A DNA stretch of 64,000 nucleotides from Tillandsia leiboldiana (lineage: Eukaryota; Streptophyta; Magnoliopsida; Poales; Bromeliaceae): contig JAQNDB010000481.1 in the NCBI GenBank assembly GCA_029204045.2, positions 17,864 to 81,863 on the forward strand, read 5' to 3'. Shown piece by piece: positions 11,677-25,228 of this stretch (the first letter of the stretch is position 1; every line of letters starts with the position of its first letter). The position numbers were made by a program, and so were the translations under genes. The notes beneath the pieces are model-generated. The model was not told the origin of the DNA, made no database searches, and saw only the letters and a list, made by a program, of their open reading frames with translations.

Positions 11677-11688
11677 GCTCTGATACCA
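11677..11688 (-). other. E1 primer binding site (initiator tRNA-Met)
   Basis: Reads TGGTATCAGAGC on the minus strand, complementary to the 3' end of plant initiator tRNA-Met, eight bases from the 5' LTR end at 11697. It primes minus-strand DNA synthesis. Confidence 0.95.
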
Positions 11689-11696
11689 ACTTAATC

Positions 11697-14600
11697 TGTC
11701 ACGACCCGGGTGTAAAACATAACCCGAATTCAACAACAGATCCGCCGTATATGTAGTATTTTCCACATATACGAAGCGACACCATAACTCAAGCAACTAG
11801 GTGTAGTGTACAAGAGAATATATAGCCACAAAAAGTGGCTCAGAGCGAGGAATGAACATAAACTACTGTATAAACAAACACCACCAGCAGACAAAACTAC
11901 TAAATAACCACCACCAAACAAGCCTCCACCACTAAGAATAAACTCCAATCAAGATTACAAAATCCAATCCATGATGAAAGATTAAAACAACTCAACTGAA
12001 ATGAACTATAGACATACAAGGCTTTCCCAAACATAAACAACATAACACCAAACCCAACAACAAAGTACAACTCCACTATACTAATATAATCCCAAACATA
12101 CTGCTCCACAATGTACAACCCCAAGAATATCACATATACAAGTCTCAAAATAACAATACTACTACACAAATGACCAGTACACCACTCCAACCAACTCTCC
12201 AACAAATATAATAAGAGCAACTTCAAAACATCTCTAACAACAACACCAGAAGAATACAACTCTGGGACTGACATAAATACATAAAGCTGGCTCCAGCCAG
12301 AGCCGAATATACAGTAGTCGGGGTACATAAAAAACTGAAAGAAATAATAAACTATGGGGCGACCTCTATCAGAACCATCGGGGTGGAGCTCTATCTAGTC
12401 CGCGACTCCCTTGCCACGCTCTGCCTGTATCGCTGCTCCAGAAGAGATCACTGGGGAGCAACAACGGGTGTGAGAACTACTAACAGCAGTCCTCAGTGGG
12501 TAAATCATCGAACATCCGACCTACCCGCCGAGTCTACCATAAGGGCAAAGTAGGTGATAGTAAGAAGAATAACAGTAATAGCTGAAAAGAAAACTACTTA
12601 CTATGCCCAAAACCACTAAATAATGTCAAGAGTATGCATGAATGAATGTATCACGACCCTAGTGTACCAATAATGTCTCCAACTGTATGATCTCAAATAG
12701 ACACATGCATACCTCATAGAAACAACTACTGAGCCTATATAATATCAACAGATATGTGATCTCAAATGTATAACTACATATGTATGCATCACGACAAGGT
12801 ACTGTCAATGTATAACCCAATCAGATGGTCCTGGATAAGGCCAGACTTGCCTGTATAAATCAATCTCAACAACCGGTACACCAACCCGGTATAGAGCTCA
12901 ATCTCACGAACTCAGTATCTCCACTGTCCAAATGACCGAACCCAACACGGTCTGACCGGCACCCAACACGGTCTAAAGCCTACTCCGGAGTGGCACTCGA
13001 GGGGAGCGACCCGCTCGAGTCAATAAGTAACCCATGTCCAACAGCTCTGTCAAGTATCTCAGTCAATCAGGCAAAAGTCGACACTATGCTCAAAGTGGAG
13101 GACTCACTCAATCACAATGCAAAACCCAGCCCCAACTGATGCATAACACTAATCGGTCCAACCGCCATAGTTCGCGGTTGCCGAAACAATAACCCGAGTC
13201 GATAATCTGGTGCTATCCCACCCGACTCAACAATATAGCTATACTATTCCCATTCCCGCTCTCTAACCCGAGCAATAATAGCATAAGAGGAAAGAAAAGG
13301 GTTTTCTCCTAAGTTTGATTCCAACATGAATAGTATAGCATGAATACAAGAGATATGGCCTATCTATATGTCTAGATATCAAGGAATTAGTTCTCACACA
13401 TGATCAATATAGTTTTCAACAAGAAACTTAAATATAAGTATGATTAAACCCCATATAGATAGTAAGCATCACACAAGGTGCACTTTTTGTTGAGTCGACT
13501 TGTAGGCCGCAATTTCGATGTGCTCAACAACCCACCTGTTTGCTCAATGACTAGAATCCAATCCTGCAGATTTTTGGCGATTTCGGTATGTTATTCGATG
13601 CCTTTCCAACAAATCGCCTTGCCTTGATATTCCTGTTGGAGAAAAATACACATACTAACCCAATTTCCGATGCCGAAAAATAAGCTGAGATTCAACTCAC
13701 TACAACATCCAATTGAAACACCTTTACATGTGGAACCCAAAAGTAAAATTATTCATCTTGCATCTAAGATTATACTCATCCTTTAAAATTGACCACCTCA
13801 AGTACACTTAACCACGAAATTATATAAAACCCTCAATTTACTATAAATGCCATTCAAACATACATGCAGATTTTCAACAGCAAAAGGGCTGAAAGGAACT
13901 TAGATATGGTGTATCAATTCTTATCAAATTTCGTGATTAAGGTATCAATTTGTTCCTCTTGAAGTCTAGAAGATAACCCAATTTAAATTTCCACATTCCA
14001 CCAAGAGAGCAAAGAGAAATCCTAAATTTACCACATGCTGTCCAAAATTGGAATCTGAATAAAGGGCTTCAAAGATGGTGAAATTTACCTATTTTAGAGC
14101 AAGATTTAGTCCTCCTTTTCAACACAAAAAGTGTGGGTCTCTGAGTCCTGGTGAAAACCCCCCAAAAATGAGCTTAAAATTCCACTTCTTCAGTCCTAGG
14201 GAGCAAAACACCATGCATAACTCAAAACTAGTTTTAAAATCTCAGCTGTGCACAAGAGTCCCAGAAATGGTTTAATTTACCTATCTTAGAGCCCAAATTT
14301 GAGGATCTAGAAAATACAAAATTGTAGGTCTAGAAGTCCTGAAATATTCCAACAAAAATCAACTCAAAATTCCATTTGTGCACACCAAGGGAATAAAAAC
14401 ACTAAACTCTGTTTAGAATCCTCCACAGAAAACAAGTGTCTCAAAGATTTCTATGTTTACCTAGTTTAGAGCTTCAATTAGGTTCCCATCTTCAATATGA
14501 AAGTTGTAGATCTGGAAGTTGTGAAGAGAACTCCGCAAAAATGGCCCAAAAACTCCTCTCCTACAGCTGGGGAGCCTTCCTGGAAGAAAACGTGACGTAG

Positions 14601-15394
14601 TGGGATGCTCAAACAGCAATGACCAAGCTTCACAAATGAAGGTTTCCATGGTGGAGAAGAAGAAGATGATGGCTCTATCTTGGACTCCCAAGTAGCTAAG
14701 AAGTATAAGATGTCCTAAAGAGAAGCCCATGCCAAATAGCCCTCTAAATAGCCTTAACCAGTTCCAAAATTGGGCTTGAGGTGCACTACAACACACTTCA
14801 CCAAACTCCCCTGTCACACCCACCCCTTGCACCAGATCCGGTGCAAGGGGGGTCGGACCAAACGGTCCGCGCGACACCAGGCACGCGGGCGCGGCGACAG
14901 TGCAGCCCGGCCCACGCGCCACGCGCGCGTGCGCATGCGCGGCGCATGTTTGCCCGGTGCACCGCTCGTGCACGGCCCTGCGGTCGCCCACCTGGACCCG
15001 GTGCACGCCTCCGCATGCACCGCGCTGCACCTGCCGGTGCATGGCTCGTGAGCCGGCCTCCGTGAGCCCGGTTCACAGCTCCCTGTACACCAAACACACA
15101 CTTAGCTCCAAAAAACCAGAAATAGTGTATTTCGCACAGTTTTTCGCACGGAGTCCATTTTTCTCGTCCATTTGACGAACCGAGGGTCCCAACACACCGA
15201 AAAAGTATACTAAAAGATCTCCAAACCATAACTGTACAACCACCGCACTTTCGTGCATCTCCTTTATGCAGATTTTCGCACCGGATCTGATTTTCGCGTC
15301 CTTTTCGCACACAGACAACTCTAACACACCCAAAATGTGCCAACGAGCTTCCAATCCACTAGTAACTCAACTCACAAGAATTCAAGTCTTCACA
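11697..15394 (-). repeat. E1 5' LTR
   Basis: Same length (3698 bp) and ends as the 3' LTR at 4251-7948. It is followed directly by TSD CCCCG (15395-15399). The GC-rich block is at about 14815-15070. No gene. The apparent frame of up to 193 codons around 14461-15042 is a by-product of the GC-rich block and has no relatives I recognise. Confidence 0.95.
11746..11773 (-). other. U5 hairpin in E1 5' LTR
   Basis: Identical nine-pair stem to the one at 4300-4327 (CGTATATGT / ACATATACG), flanked by the shared GGCGGATCTG and CTTCG motifs. The assembly-duplicate copy is at 21082-21109. Confidence 0.75.
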
Positions 15395-15872
15395 CCCCGT
15401 CAGGGGTGTTCTTTATAGTGAGAGATCGACTTCGACCCGTTGGGTCTGTTGGGGTTATGTTGGCATGTTGTGTGACCAACATGGCATGAGATTGTATCTC
15501 TCGAGGATTCCTTTGAGGGTAGCTGCGGCTGAGTAGTCCCCTCGGGTGGCTTTGGATCGGGAAGTACCGAGTAAAGACCCCAGCTTATTGGATTCTTTCC
15601 TTATTGGATGAAGTGTGGGTATGCTTCGGGTCGCCTTGTGAGATTGGCACCAGGATGTGGTTTGGTGCGTGTCGCACTGGTGGTTATTTTGTTTCCCCCA
15701 GCTTTTGATGGAGCCCCTGTATTGTTCCACGTCTCATCTCATGAGTGTTTTGCTTTGGATCCCTCGCCCGAGGTTGACTCGCACCATTTGAGCGCTAAGA
15801 ATGTTTGGAGTACGAGGGACGCCCGTTGCGATTCTGGCTCGTGAGATTAGAGGTTGCGCAATCGGGCCATGC
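15395..15872 (+). pseudogene. Decayed Gypsy host resumed: integrase C-terminus and chromodomain start
   Basis: Begins with the right TSD copy of E1 (CCCCG, 15395-15399). Around 15750-15870 the residues DPSPEV, then after a frame change ILAREIRG and RNRA, match the junction between the integrase tail and chromodomain in E4 (DPSHILD ... ILARETKALRNRTIPY). The chromodomain is cut after a few residues by LTR-B at 15873. A better-quality copy of this segment is at 24742-25228. Confidence 0.7.
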
Positions 15873-16504
15873 TGTCACGCCCCGGGGTCGAAACTGCGAC
15901 CGGGCTAGCTAACAGATCCGCCATCTGTACGAAACTGCCGTACAGACGAAGCGTCTAGCCTGCAAAAGACACAAAACTACAGCTACACAGATATCAGAGC
16001 GGATAAGAAAGCTATAATATAAAACTCACTACTAAAAGCTCAAAAGGAATACAAGCTCCATCTCCCGAATACAAGGTGATACAAAAAAAATCCACTATAC
16101 ATCTCTACAAATCCAAAAGGGAGATAGCTAACAAGAAATGTAACAATACATGATCAGCTCCCACAGTTCGGGATGGTAAATCTACCTCACTCTAAAGGAA
16201 CAATGCTGGTAGGAACTATCTCGTGACTCCCTGTCCTCGGTCCGTCCAACCCAACTCGGGCAGGAACGGAAGAAAAAGCCTCAGCAACCTGTCACCGACA
16301 GAGGGTGTGAGAACTACATCCTACAGTAGTTCTCAGTGGGTACCGTCTCCAAGAACCACGGTCTGCACTAAGTCTACTAGAGGCATAAGCTAACAGAAAG
16401 ACTGTAATAATGAAAAGTAAGCTGGAAAGTATCTACAGCTATCATGCCTCTACTACTATGCTCAAAGGAAAAGAACACAGACGATGGTATGCATACTCAC
16501 TACT
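15873..16504 (-). repeat. LTR-B, beginning (first copy, ends at the assembly gap)
   Basis: Starts TGTCACGCCCCGGGG inside the host chromodomain. The first 100 bp match the reverse complement of the E3 LTR end (44460-44561). It matches 25229-25867 except for many one-base gaps, and stops at the run of N. I see no gene. Confidence 0.85.
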
Positions 16505-16604
16505 NNNNNNNNNNNNNNNNNNNNNNNNNNNNNNNNNNNNNNNNNNNNNNNNNNNNNNNNNNNNNNNNNNNNNNNNNNNNNNNNNNNNNNNNNNNNNNNN
16601 NNNN
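16505..16604. other. Assembly gap of 100 N
   Basis: Exactly 100 N, the customary placeholder for a scaffold join of unknown size. Sequence on its two sides belongs to the same locus (see 16605-25869). Confidence 1.
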
Positions 16605-17282
16605 AAGTATAAGATGTCCTAAAGAGAAGCCCCATGCCAAATAGCCCTCTTAATAGCATAAACCAGTTCCAAAATTGGGCTTGAGGTGCACAACACACAC
16701 TTCACCACTCCCCTGTCACACCCATCCCCCTTGCACCAGATCCGTTGCAAGGGGGGGGTCGGACCAAACGTCCGACCGACACTAGGCGCGCGGGCGCGGC
16801 GACAGTGCAGCCGGCCCACGTGCCACGCGCGCGTGCGCATGCGCGGCGCATGTTGGCCCGGTGCCCGCTCGTGCACCTGGACCCAGTGCACGCCTCCGCA
16901 TGGCACCGCGCTGCACCTGCCGGTGCATGGCTTCGTGAGGCCGGCCTCCGTGAGCCCGGTTCACAGCTCCTGTACACCCCAAACACACCACTTAGCCCCA
17001 AAATCCAGAAATAGTGTATTTCGCACAGTTTTTCGCACTGAGTCCATTTTTCTCGTCCATTTGACGAACCGAGGGTCCCAACACACCGAAAAAGTATACT
17101 CAAAGATCTCCAAACCATAACTGTACACCACCGCACTTTCGTGCATCTCCTTTATGCAGATTTTCGCACCGGATCTGATTTTCGCGTCCCTTTTCGCACA
17201 CAGACCACTCTAACACACCCAAAATGTGCCAACGAGCTACCAATCCACTAGTAACTCAACTCACAAGAATTCAAGTCTTCAC
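16605..17282 (-). repeat. E1 3' LTR, partial duplicate copy
   Basis: Corresponds to 7267-7948 but is several bases shorter, with scattered one-base deletions (for example in the GC-rich block at 16735-16800). Ends TCTTCACA at 17282, followed by the same polypurine tract. Confidence 0.9.
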
Positions 17283-20200
17283 ATCCACCCCCACTACAAA
17301 GAGTTTCATCCTCGAAACTAAACGTCTTTCTCGATGAAGTCTCAACAAGTAGGGGTGTGCAGTCCTCATGGCGTCCATCACAAGTCTGAAAGGTGTGTCA
17401 TCACTATCTATCAATACTGTACCCACTAGTATCTAGTATCTGTCCTCTACTCTCTGAGTCCATGAACATATCTGCCCGGTTCTTGTACCCCCGGTATTCT
17501 CGATGCAACACTGACAAAATCCTCACTCCGATCTTGCTGAATCTGATCGCAACTCTCTCAAGGTAGGGTCCACACTCTGCTTCTCACTAATCACATCCAT
17601 GTACAGCTGCAGCTGCGCTATCCGCTTCCCAAGACCAACTCATATGAATAGGGAGACAGAGGAACTGATTTGGTCGATCAATCACAATAACTCATATAGC
17701 CTTCGCTCCACTCTGCGACCTCGGTAATCCAGTAACAAAACCCATGCTCACATGATTCTATTTCCATTCAGGCATTGGAAGGCTCGGTCACTTGCCAGCG
17801 AGAACCTGATGTTCAGCATTAACTTGCTGTCAAGTTTGACCATAAGAAAGGAACATCCCAAAATCTCTATTCATTCCAGACCACCAGAATTGTGCCCGGA
17901 GGCCTCTATACATCTTAGTACCACCTGAGGGAAAGTCATAAGGTGTATAGTGAGCCTCCCTCAGCATCTGCTCTCCAATCCTTAAATCCATAGGCACACA
18001 AATGCGGTCCCTGTACCTAAGTACTCCCGCTATACCAATGGCAAAATCCCCAACTTGACCCTGCTATGTCTGATCTCTAATCCTCGCCAAATAGGGGTCC
18101 CCACTCTGTTTTTTTCCTTGATCCTATCTAACAGAGTTGGCTGCAAGACTAGAGACATAAGTCTTACAGAAAACCGAGGGAATACAACCTCAATGTCCAA
18201 ACGCCTCAACTGCTCTAATAGTGGCATCTGCTGGGTAATCAACAAACTCAATGAATACACTGCTTGTCTACTCAAGATGTCTGCATCCATAATCACTATC
18301 CCAGGGTGGTACTATAAACCCAAGTCATAATCTTTTACCAATTCTAGCCATCGGTGTTGTCTCAAGTTGAGCTTCTTCTGAGTGGCAAGTATTTCAGCTC
18401 TTCAAGGCTCTATTAACACTGTTCATCCTAAGCAAATATGATCTTCTTTCTAGTCCATCCGGTGAGAGGAGTGGAGAGCTTCGCAAAGCCCTTCACAAAA
18501 TGACAGTAGTAGCCAGCCAAACCCAAAAACTACGAACCTCAATGACCGTCGTTGGTCTAGGCCAAATCCGAACTGCATCAATCTTCGTTAGGTCTACTGC
18601 CACACCTGTGGCTGAAATCACATGGCTAGAAATGCAACCTCCTGGAGCCAAAATTCACACTTCTTAACTTGGCATACAACTTCTTTTCTTGGAAAAGTTG
18701 CAGCACTATCCTCAAGTGCTCCTCATGCTTATATCGCTTCGGAAGTATATCAGAAATATCAATAATGAAAATCAATATGAACCGATCCAATAAGGTTGGA
18801 AAAATTCTATTCTTCAGATCCATATAGGTGGCAGGGCATTAGTTAATCCAAAATGCATCACCTAGAACTCATAATGCCCATACCGAGTCTGGCGTGCGAT
18901 CCTCAATAAGCCTTCGGTCCTCACTCTCAACTAGTGGTAACACGACTGGGGATCTATCTTCGAAAATGCTGAAGCCCACTGCAACTGATCAAACAAATCA
19001 TCGATCCAAGGCAACGAATATCTATTCATGGTGACCACTTTATTCCATTCTCTTTAATTCACACAAGGTCTAAGTGAGCCATCCTTCTGCATCACAAACA
19101 GTAATTGCACTCCTCAAGGTGACGCGCTGGGCTAATAACATCTTTATTCAGCAAGTCTTGCAGATGCGCCATTAGTTCTCTTAACACGGTAGAAGTCATC
19201 CCAGAGGGTGCCTTAGAATTGGTGCAGTTCCCCCGGAACTACATCAATTACAACTCAACCTCCCTATCCGGCGGCATCAATGAAAGCTTACTAGAGAAAA
19301 CCGCTGGGTACTCGCGAACAACAGAATGTCCTCGATCCCCAATGCCGTCGTAGGCACCTCTACCACCGACGCTAATAATGCAACTCATCCTCTACTCATC
19401 ATATGTCATGCCCTGGCCGAAGATATAGTCGCTGCGAACAGCATGCTGTGGCATCCTCTGTAAACATATTCCTCCTAACCCGGCTCTCACAGAGTCACTG
19501 TCCTATCTCTTTAGTTAATCATGGTATAATATTGAGATAACCAATCCATACCAAAACCACATCGGAAACCTGGAACTAAAGTAGGACCAATAACTCAATG
19601 AGTAAAATCTAAGGTCCTAACTGCACCGGTCAGGATCTACAACACTCATCTCGCCTGAGGAGGCCCCACCATCTGCAGCGACATCGGAGGAGTCGATGCA
19701 GACGATGATGCAAAGGTCCCAAATGGCCGCATCCGTAGCACCAGTTCTGTCACTACTCGCACTGATAGGGTGCATGAAATCTGCCTCAAATAACACACCT
19801 GTCAGAACATCTCTCCTATTGCTATTGTCCCTGCTGCATGGCTATCTCTGCTGCTGTGGCCGTCTTGACATTCGAATTTCTCCTAATCTCCGTCCTCTCT
19901 GAGATTCGTGACCCAAAAACTAATATCACTGTAGCCTCGGAGATTTTGATTGACTGGTCTGTCCTCCATCAGATTATGCCGGGCGCTTTTTCTCAAACTC
20001 TATCGGCTTGCCAAATCTTTCAAACTCGAATGTGAAAATAGCCCTTGTACCCCAGATCACTCGAACCCATTCCGGTCGAGGAACAAATAAAGATGAAACT
20101 TATTCCAAAAAAAAAAAAAAAAAAATTATTTTGATTAGGGGAAACACATTTTAGTAAACTTTATTTCTTAGGATAATCTGTTAAAACCAGTTTTACTTTT

Positions 20201-21032
20201 CCAAACCTCGAAGGGTTAGCAACTTCACCTTATCAAGCAAGAGCAGGTCCTGGCAATCCTTCGAAATTTGGAAGAAAACGTTGGCATACCCAAAATCATG
20301 TATGTCTAAAAGAAACATTCTGGGTTCAAGGTCCTGTCATCACAAACTCAACATCAAAATCATTCAGCCATCCTACAAAATAACTCCGAAAATGCTTTCC
20401 TTGACTGTCTTATCCCGACCTGCTAGTCGAAAAACATCCAGCCTGCAACACTGGGCCAACCGCCCAACATTTGCCCCTACTCCACAGAGGTCAAAATCAA
20501 ACCGAACCCCCTGCTCTGACACTATTCAACAATGTTGCCGAGGGCTCCAGGGCTTGCTGTGCTGGCTCACCTACTGAGTTGACAACTGCGCCACCTGCTC
20601 TTCCTGTCTACAGTTCTTCTTTTCCCAATGGATCATCTGAACTCTCAACTCGTCCATCTCGACAGATCTCTCATGCCCAACCCTCACAGGATAACAGGGT
20701 GATATGCGTAGGAACAGATCACGCAAAACAACACACAAAAGAACAACTAACACTACACTCAAAATCAAACCACCGCTCGACCCAATCTAGCGAAAGCTCA
20801 AGACATCGCCCCACTTCTGTAGCCTTATGTCGTCTGCAGCCAACATAATTGCCCAGCAGAAGAAGGGTATGTCAAATTCCTTTCTATACTCCATCAGAGA
20901 GTTAATAAACCAAATCACCGACTTTCGCATAATCACGTCTCTCACGGGCTATTATCCTAGGGTCAGCCAATAGCCTAGGGTTTCCTGAGTCCCAAAATGA
21001 CCTATTCCCTAAGCTCTGATACCAACTTAATC
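17283..21032 (-). pseudogene. E1 interior, duplicate copy
   Basis: Counterpart of 7949-11696: polypurine tract, integrase, RNase H (18030-18296), RT (18626-18823), gag remnants (19696-20035, 20571-20768), leader hairpin (20825-20848) and PBS (21013-21024). Differences from the first copy are nearly all one-base length changes in homopolymers, for example at about 17490, 17625, 19252 and 20036. Confidence 0.9.
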
Positions 21033-24000
21033 TGTCACGACCCGGGTGTAAAACATAACCCGAATTCAACAACAGATCCGCCGTATATGTAGTATTTTCC
21101 ACATATACGAAGCGACACCATAACTCAAGCAACTAGGTGTAGTGTACAAGAGAATATATAGCCACAAAAAGTGGCTCAGAGCGAGGAATGAACATAAACT
21201 ACTGTATAAACAAACACCACCAGCAGACAAAACTACTAAATAACCACCACCAAACAAGCCTCCACCACTAAGAATAAACTCCAATCAAGATTACAAAATC
21301 CAATCCATGATGAAAGATAAAACAACTCAACTGAAATGAACTATAGACATACAAGGCTTTCCCAAACATAAACAACATAACACCAAACCCAACAACAAAG
21401 TACAACTCCACTATACTAATATAATCCCAAACATACTGCTCCACAATGTACAACCCCAAGAATATCACATATACAAGTCTCAAAATAACAATACTACTAC
21501 AACAAATGACCAGTACACCACTCCAACCAACTCTCCAACAAATATAATAAGAGCAACTTCAAAACATCTCTAACAACAACACCAGAAGAATACAACTCTG
21601 GGACTGACATAAATACATAAAGCTGGCTCCAGCCAGACCGAATATACAGTAGTCGGGGTACATAAAAAACTGAAAGAAATAAATAAACTATGGGGCGACC
21701 TCTATCAGAACCATCGGGGTGGAGCTCTATCTAGTCCGCGACTCCCTTGCCACGCTCTGCCTGTATCGCTGCTCCAGAAGAGATCACTGGGGAGCAACAA
21801 CGGGTGTGAGAACTACTAACAGCAGTCCTCAGTGGGTAAATCATCGAACATCCGACCTACCCGCCGAGTCTACCATAAGGGCAAAGTAGGTGATAGTAAG
21901 AAGAATAACAGTAATAGCTGAAAAGAAAACTACTTTACTATGCCCAAAACCAACTAAATAATGTCAAGAGTATGCATGAATGAATGTATCACGACCCTAG
22001 TGTACCAATAATGTCTCCAACTGTATGATCTCAAATAGACACATGCATACCTCATAGAAACAACTACTGAGCTATATAATATCAACAGATATGTGATCTC
22101 AAATGTATAACTACATATGTATGCATCACGAAAGGTACTGTCAATGTATAACCCAATCAGATGGTCCTGGATAAGGCCAGACTTGCCTGTATAAATCAAT
22201 CTCAACAACCGGTACACCAACCCGGTATAGAGCTCAATCTCACGAACTCAGTATCTCCACTGTCCAAATGACCGGAACCCAACACGGTCTGACCGGCACC
22301 CAACACGGTCTAAAGCCTACTCCGGAGTGGCACTCGAGGGGAGCGACCCGCTCGAGTCAATAAGTAACCCATGTCCAACAGCTCTGTCAAGTATCTCAGT
22401 CAATCAGGCAAAAGTCGACACTATGCTCAAAGTGGAGACTCACTCAATCCACAATGCAAAACCCAGCCCCAACTGATGCATAACACTAATCGGTCCAACC
22501 GCCCATAGTTCGCGGTTGCCGAAACAATAACCCGAGTCGATAATCTGGTGCTATCCCACCCGACTCAACAATATAGCTATACTATTCCCATTCCCGCTCT
22601 CTAACCCGAGCAATAATAGCATAAGAGGAAAGAAAAGGGTTTTCTCCTAAGTTTGATTCCAACATGAATAGTATAGCATGAATAAAAGAGATATGGCCTA
22701 TCTATATGTCTAGATATCAAGGATTAGTTCTCACACATGATCAATATAGTTTTCAACAAGAAACTTAAATATAAGTATGATTAAACCCATATAGATAGTA
22801 AGCATCACACAAGGTTGCACTTTTTGTTGAGTCGACTTGTAGGCCGCAATTTCGATGTGCTCAACAACCCACCTGTTTGCTTAATGACTAGAATCCAATC
22901 CTGCAGATTTTTGGCGATTTTGGTATGTTATTCGATGCCTTTCCAACAAATCGCCTTGCCTTGATATTCCTGTTGGAGAAAAATACACATACTAACCCAA
23001 TTTCCGATGCCGAAAAATAAGCTGAGATTCAACTCACTACAACATCCAATTGAAACACCTTTACATGTGGAACCCAAAAGTAAAATTATTCATCTTGCAT
23101 CTAAGATTATACTCATCCTTTAAAATTGACCACCTCAAGTACACTTAACCACGAAATTATATAAAACCCTCAATTTACTATAAATGCCATTCAAACATAC
23201 ATGCAGATTTTCAACAGCAAAAGGGCTGAAAGGAACTTAGATATGGTGTATCAATTCTTATCGAAATTTCCTGATTAAGGTATCAATTTGTTCCTCTTGA
23301 AGTCTAGAAGATAACCCAATTTAAATTTCCACATTCCACCAAGAGAGCAAAGAGAAATCCTAAATTTACCACATGCTGTCCAAAATTGGAATCGGAATAA
23401 AGGGCTTCCAAGATGGTGAAATTTACCTATTTTAGAGCAAGATTTAGTCCTCCTTTTCGACACAAAAAGTGTGGGTCTCTGAGTCCTGGTGAAAACCCCC
23501 CAAAAATGAGCTTAAAATTCCACTTCTTCAGTCCTAGGGAGCAAACACACCATGCATAACTCAAAACTAGTTTTAAAATCTCAGCTGTGCACAAGAGTCC
23601 CAGAAATGGTTTAATTTACCTATCTTAGAGCCCAAATTTGAGGATCTAGAAAATACAAACATTGTAGGTCTAGAAGTCCTGAAAATATTCCAACAAAAAT
23701 CAACTCAAAATTCCATTTGTGCACACCAAGGGAATAAAAACACTAAACTCTGTTTAGAATCCTCCACAGAAAACAAGTGTCTCAAAGATTTCTATGTTTA
23801 CCTAGTTTAGAGCTTCAATTAGGTTCCCATCTTCAATATGAAAGTTGTAGATCTGGAAGTTGTGAAGAGAACTCCGCAAAAATGGCCCAAAAACTCCTCT
23901 CCTACAACTGGGGAGCCTTCCTGGAAGAAAACGTGACGTAGTGGGATGCTCAAACATTAATGACCAAGCTTCACAAATGAAGGTTTCCATGGTGGAGAAG

Positions 24001-24741
24001 AAGAAGATGATGGCTCTATCTTGGACTCCCAAGTAGCTAAGAAGTATAAGATGTCCTAAAGAGAAGCCCCATGCCAAATAGCCCTCTTAATAGCCTTAAC
24101 CAGCTCCAAAATTGGGCTTGAGGTGCACAACAACACACTTCACCAACTCCCCTGTCACACCCATCCCCCTTGCACCAGATCCGGTGCAAGGGGGGTCGGA
24201 CCAAACGGTCCGAGCGACACCAGGCACGCGGGCGCGGCGACAGTGCAGCCCGGCCCACGCGCCACGCGCGCGTGCGCATGCGCGGCGCATGTTTGCCCGG
24301 TGCACCGCTCGTGCACCGGCCCTGCGGTCGCCCACCTGGACCCAGTGCACGCCTCCGCATGCACCGCGCTGCACCTGCCGGTGCATGGCTCGTGAGCCAG
24401 CCTCCGTGAGCCCGGTTCACAGCTCCCTGTACACCCAAACACACCACTTAGCTCCCAAAAATCCAGAAATAGTGTATTTCGCACAGTTTTTCGCACGGAG
24501 TCCATTTTTCTCGTCCATTTGACGAACCGAGGGTCCCAACACACCGAAAAAGTATACTAAAAGATCTCCAAACCATAACTGTACAACCACCGCACTTTCG
24601 TGCATCTCCTTTATGCAGATTTTCGCACCGGATCTGATTTTCGCGTCCTTTTCGCACACAGACAACTCTAACACACCCAAAATGTGCCAACGAGCTTCCA
24701 ATCCACTAGTCTCTCAACTCACAAGAATTCAAGTCTTCACA
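21033..24741 (-). repeat. E1 5' LTR, duplicate copy
   Basis: Counterpart of 11697-15394, 11 bases longer. It keeps the roughly 20-bp segment near 24318 that distinguishes E1's 5' LTR from its 3' LTR, so it is a copy of the 5' LTR specifically. Followed by CCCCG at 24742-24746. No gene. Confidence 0.95.
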
Positions 24742-25228
24742 CCCCGTCAGGGTGTTCTTTATTAGTTGAGAGATCGACTTCGACCCGTGGGTCTGTTGGG
24801 GTTATGTTGGCATGTTGTGTGACCAACAGTGGCATGAGATTGTATCTCTCGAGGATTCCTTTTGAGGGTAGCCTGCGGCTGAGTAGTCCCCTCGGGTGGC
24901 TTTGGATCGGGAAGTAACCGAGTAAAGACCCCAGCTTATTGGATTCTTCTCCTTATTGGATGAATGTGTGGGTATGCTTCGGGTCGCCTTGTTGAGATTG
25001 GCACCAGGATGTGGTTTGGTGCGTGTCGCACTGGTGGTTATTTTGTTTCCCCCAGCTTTTGATGGAGCCCCTGTATTGTTCCACGTCTCATCTCATGAGT
25101 GTTTTGCTTTTGGATCCCTCGCCCGAGGTTGACTCGCACCATTTGAGCGCTAAGAATGTTTGGAGTACGAGGGACGCCCGTTGCGAATTCTGGCTCGTGA
25201 GATTAGAGGTTGCGCAATCGGGCCATGC
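24742..25228 (+). pseudogene. Decayed host Gypsy tail, duplicate copy
   Basis: Counterpart of 15395-15872 with fewer missing bases. Around 25100-25228 it shows the integrase tail and first residues of a chromodomain (ILAREIRG) before LTR-B begins at 25229. Confidence 0.75.

Larger units (their letters stand above)
4251..15394 (-). mobile_element. E1: complete non-autonomous Ty3/Gypsy element
   Basis: An 11.1-kb minus-strand element with two 3698-bp LTRs (4251-7948 and 11697-15394), TG...CA ends, TSD CCCCG, a PBS for initiator tRNA-Met (11677-11688) and a polypurine tract (7949-7963). The 3.75-kb interior carries gag, protease, RT, RNase H and integrase remnants in Gypsy order, all broken by stops and frameshifts. 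By eye the LTRs differ at about 1.5% of sites plus a few indels, including about 20 bp present near 14975 and absent near 7535. Near-identical LTRs around a ruined interior indicate recent movement with proteins supplied in trans. It interrupts the decayed plus-strand Gypsy host. Confidence 0.95.
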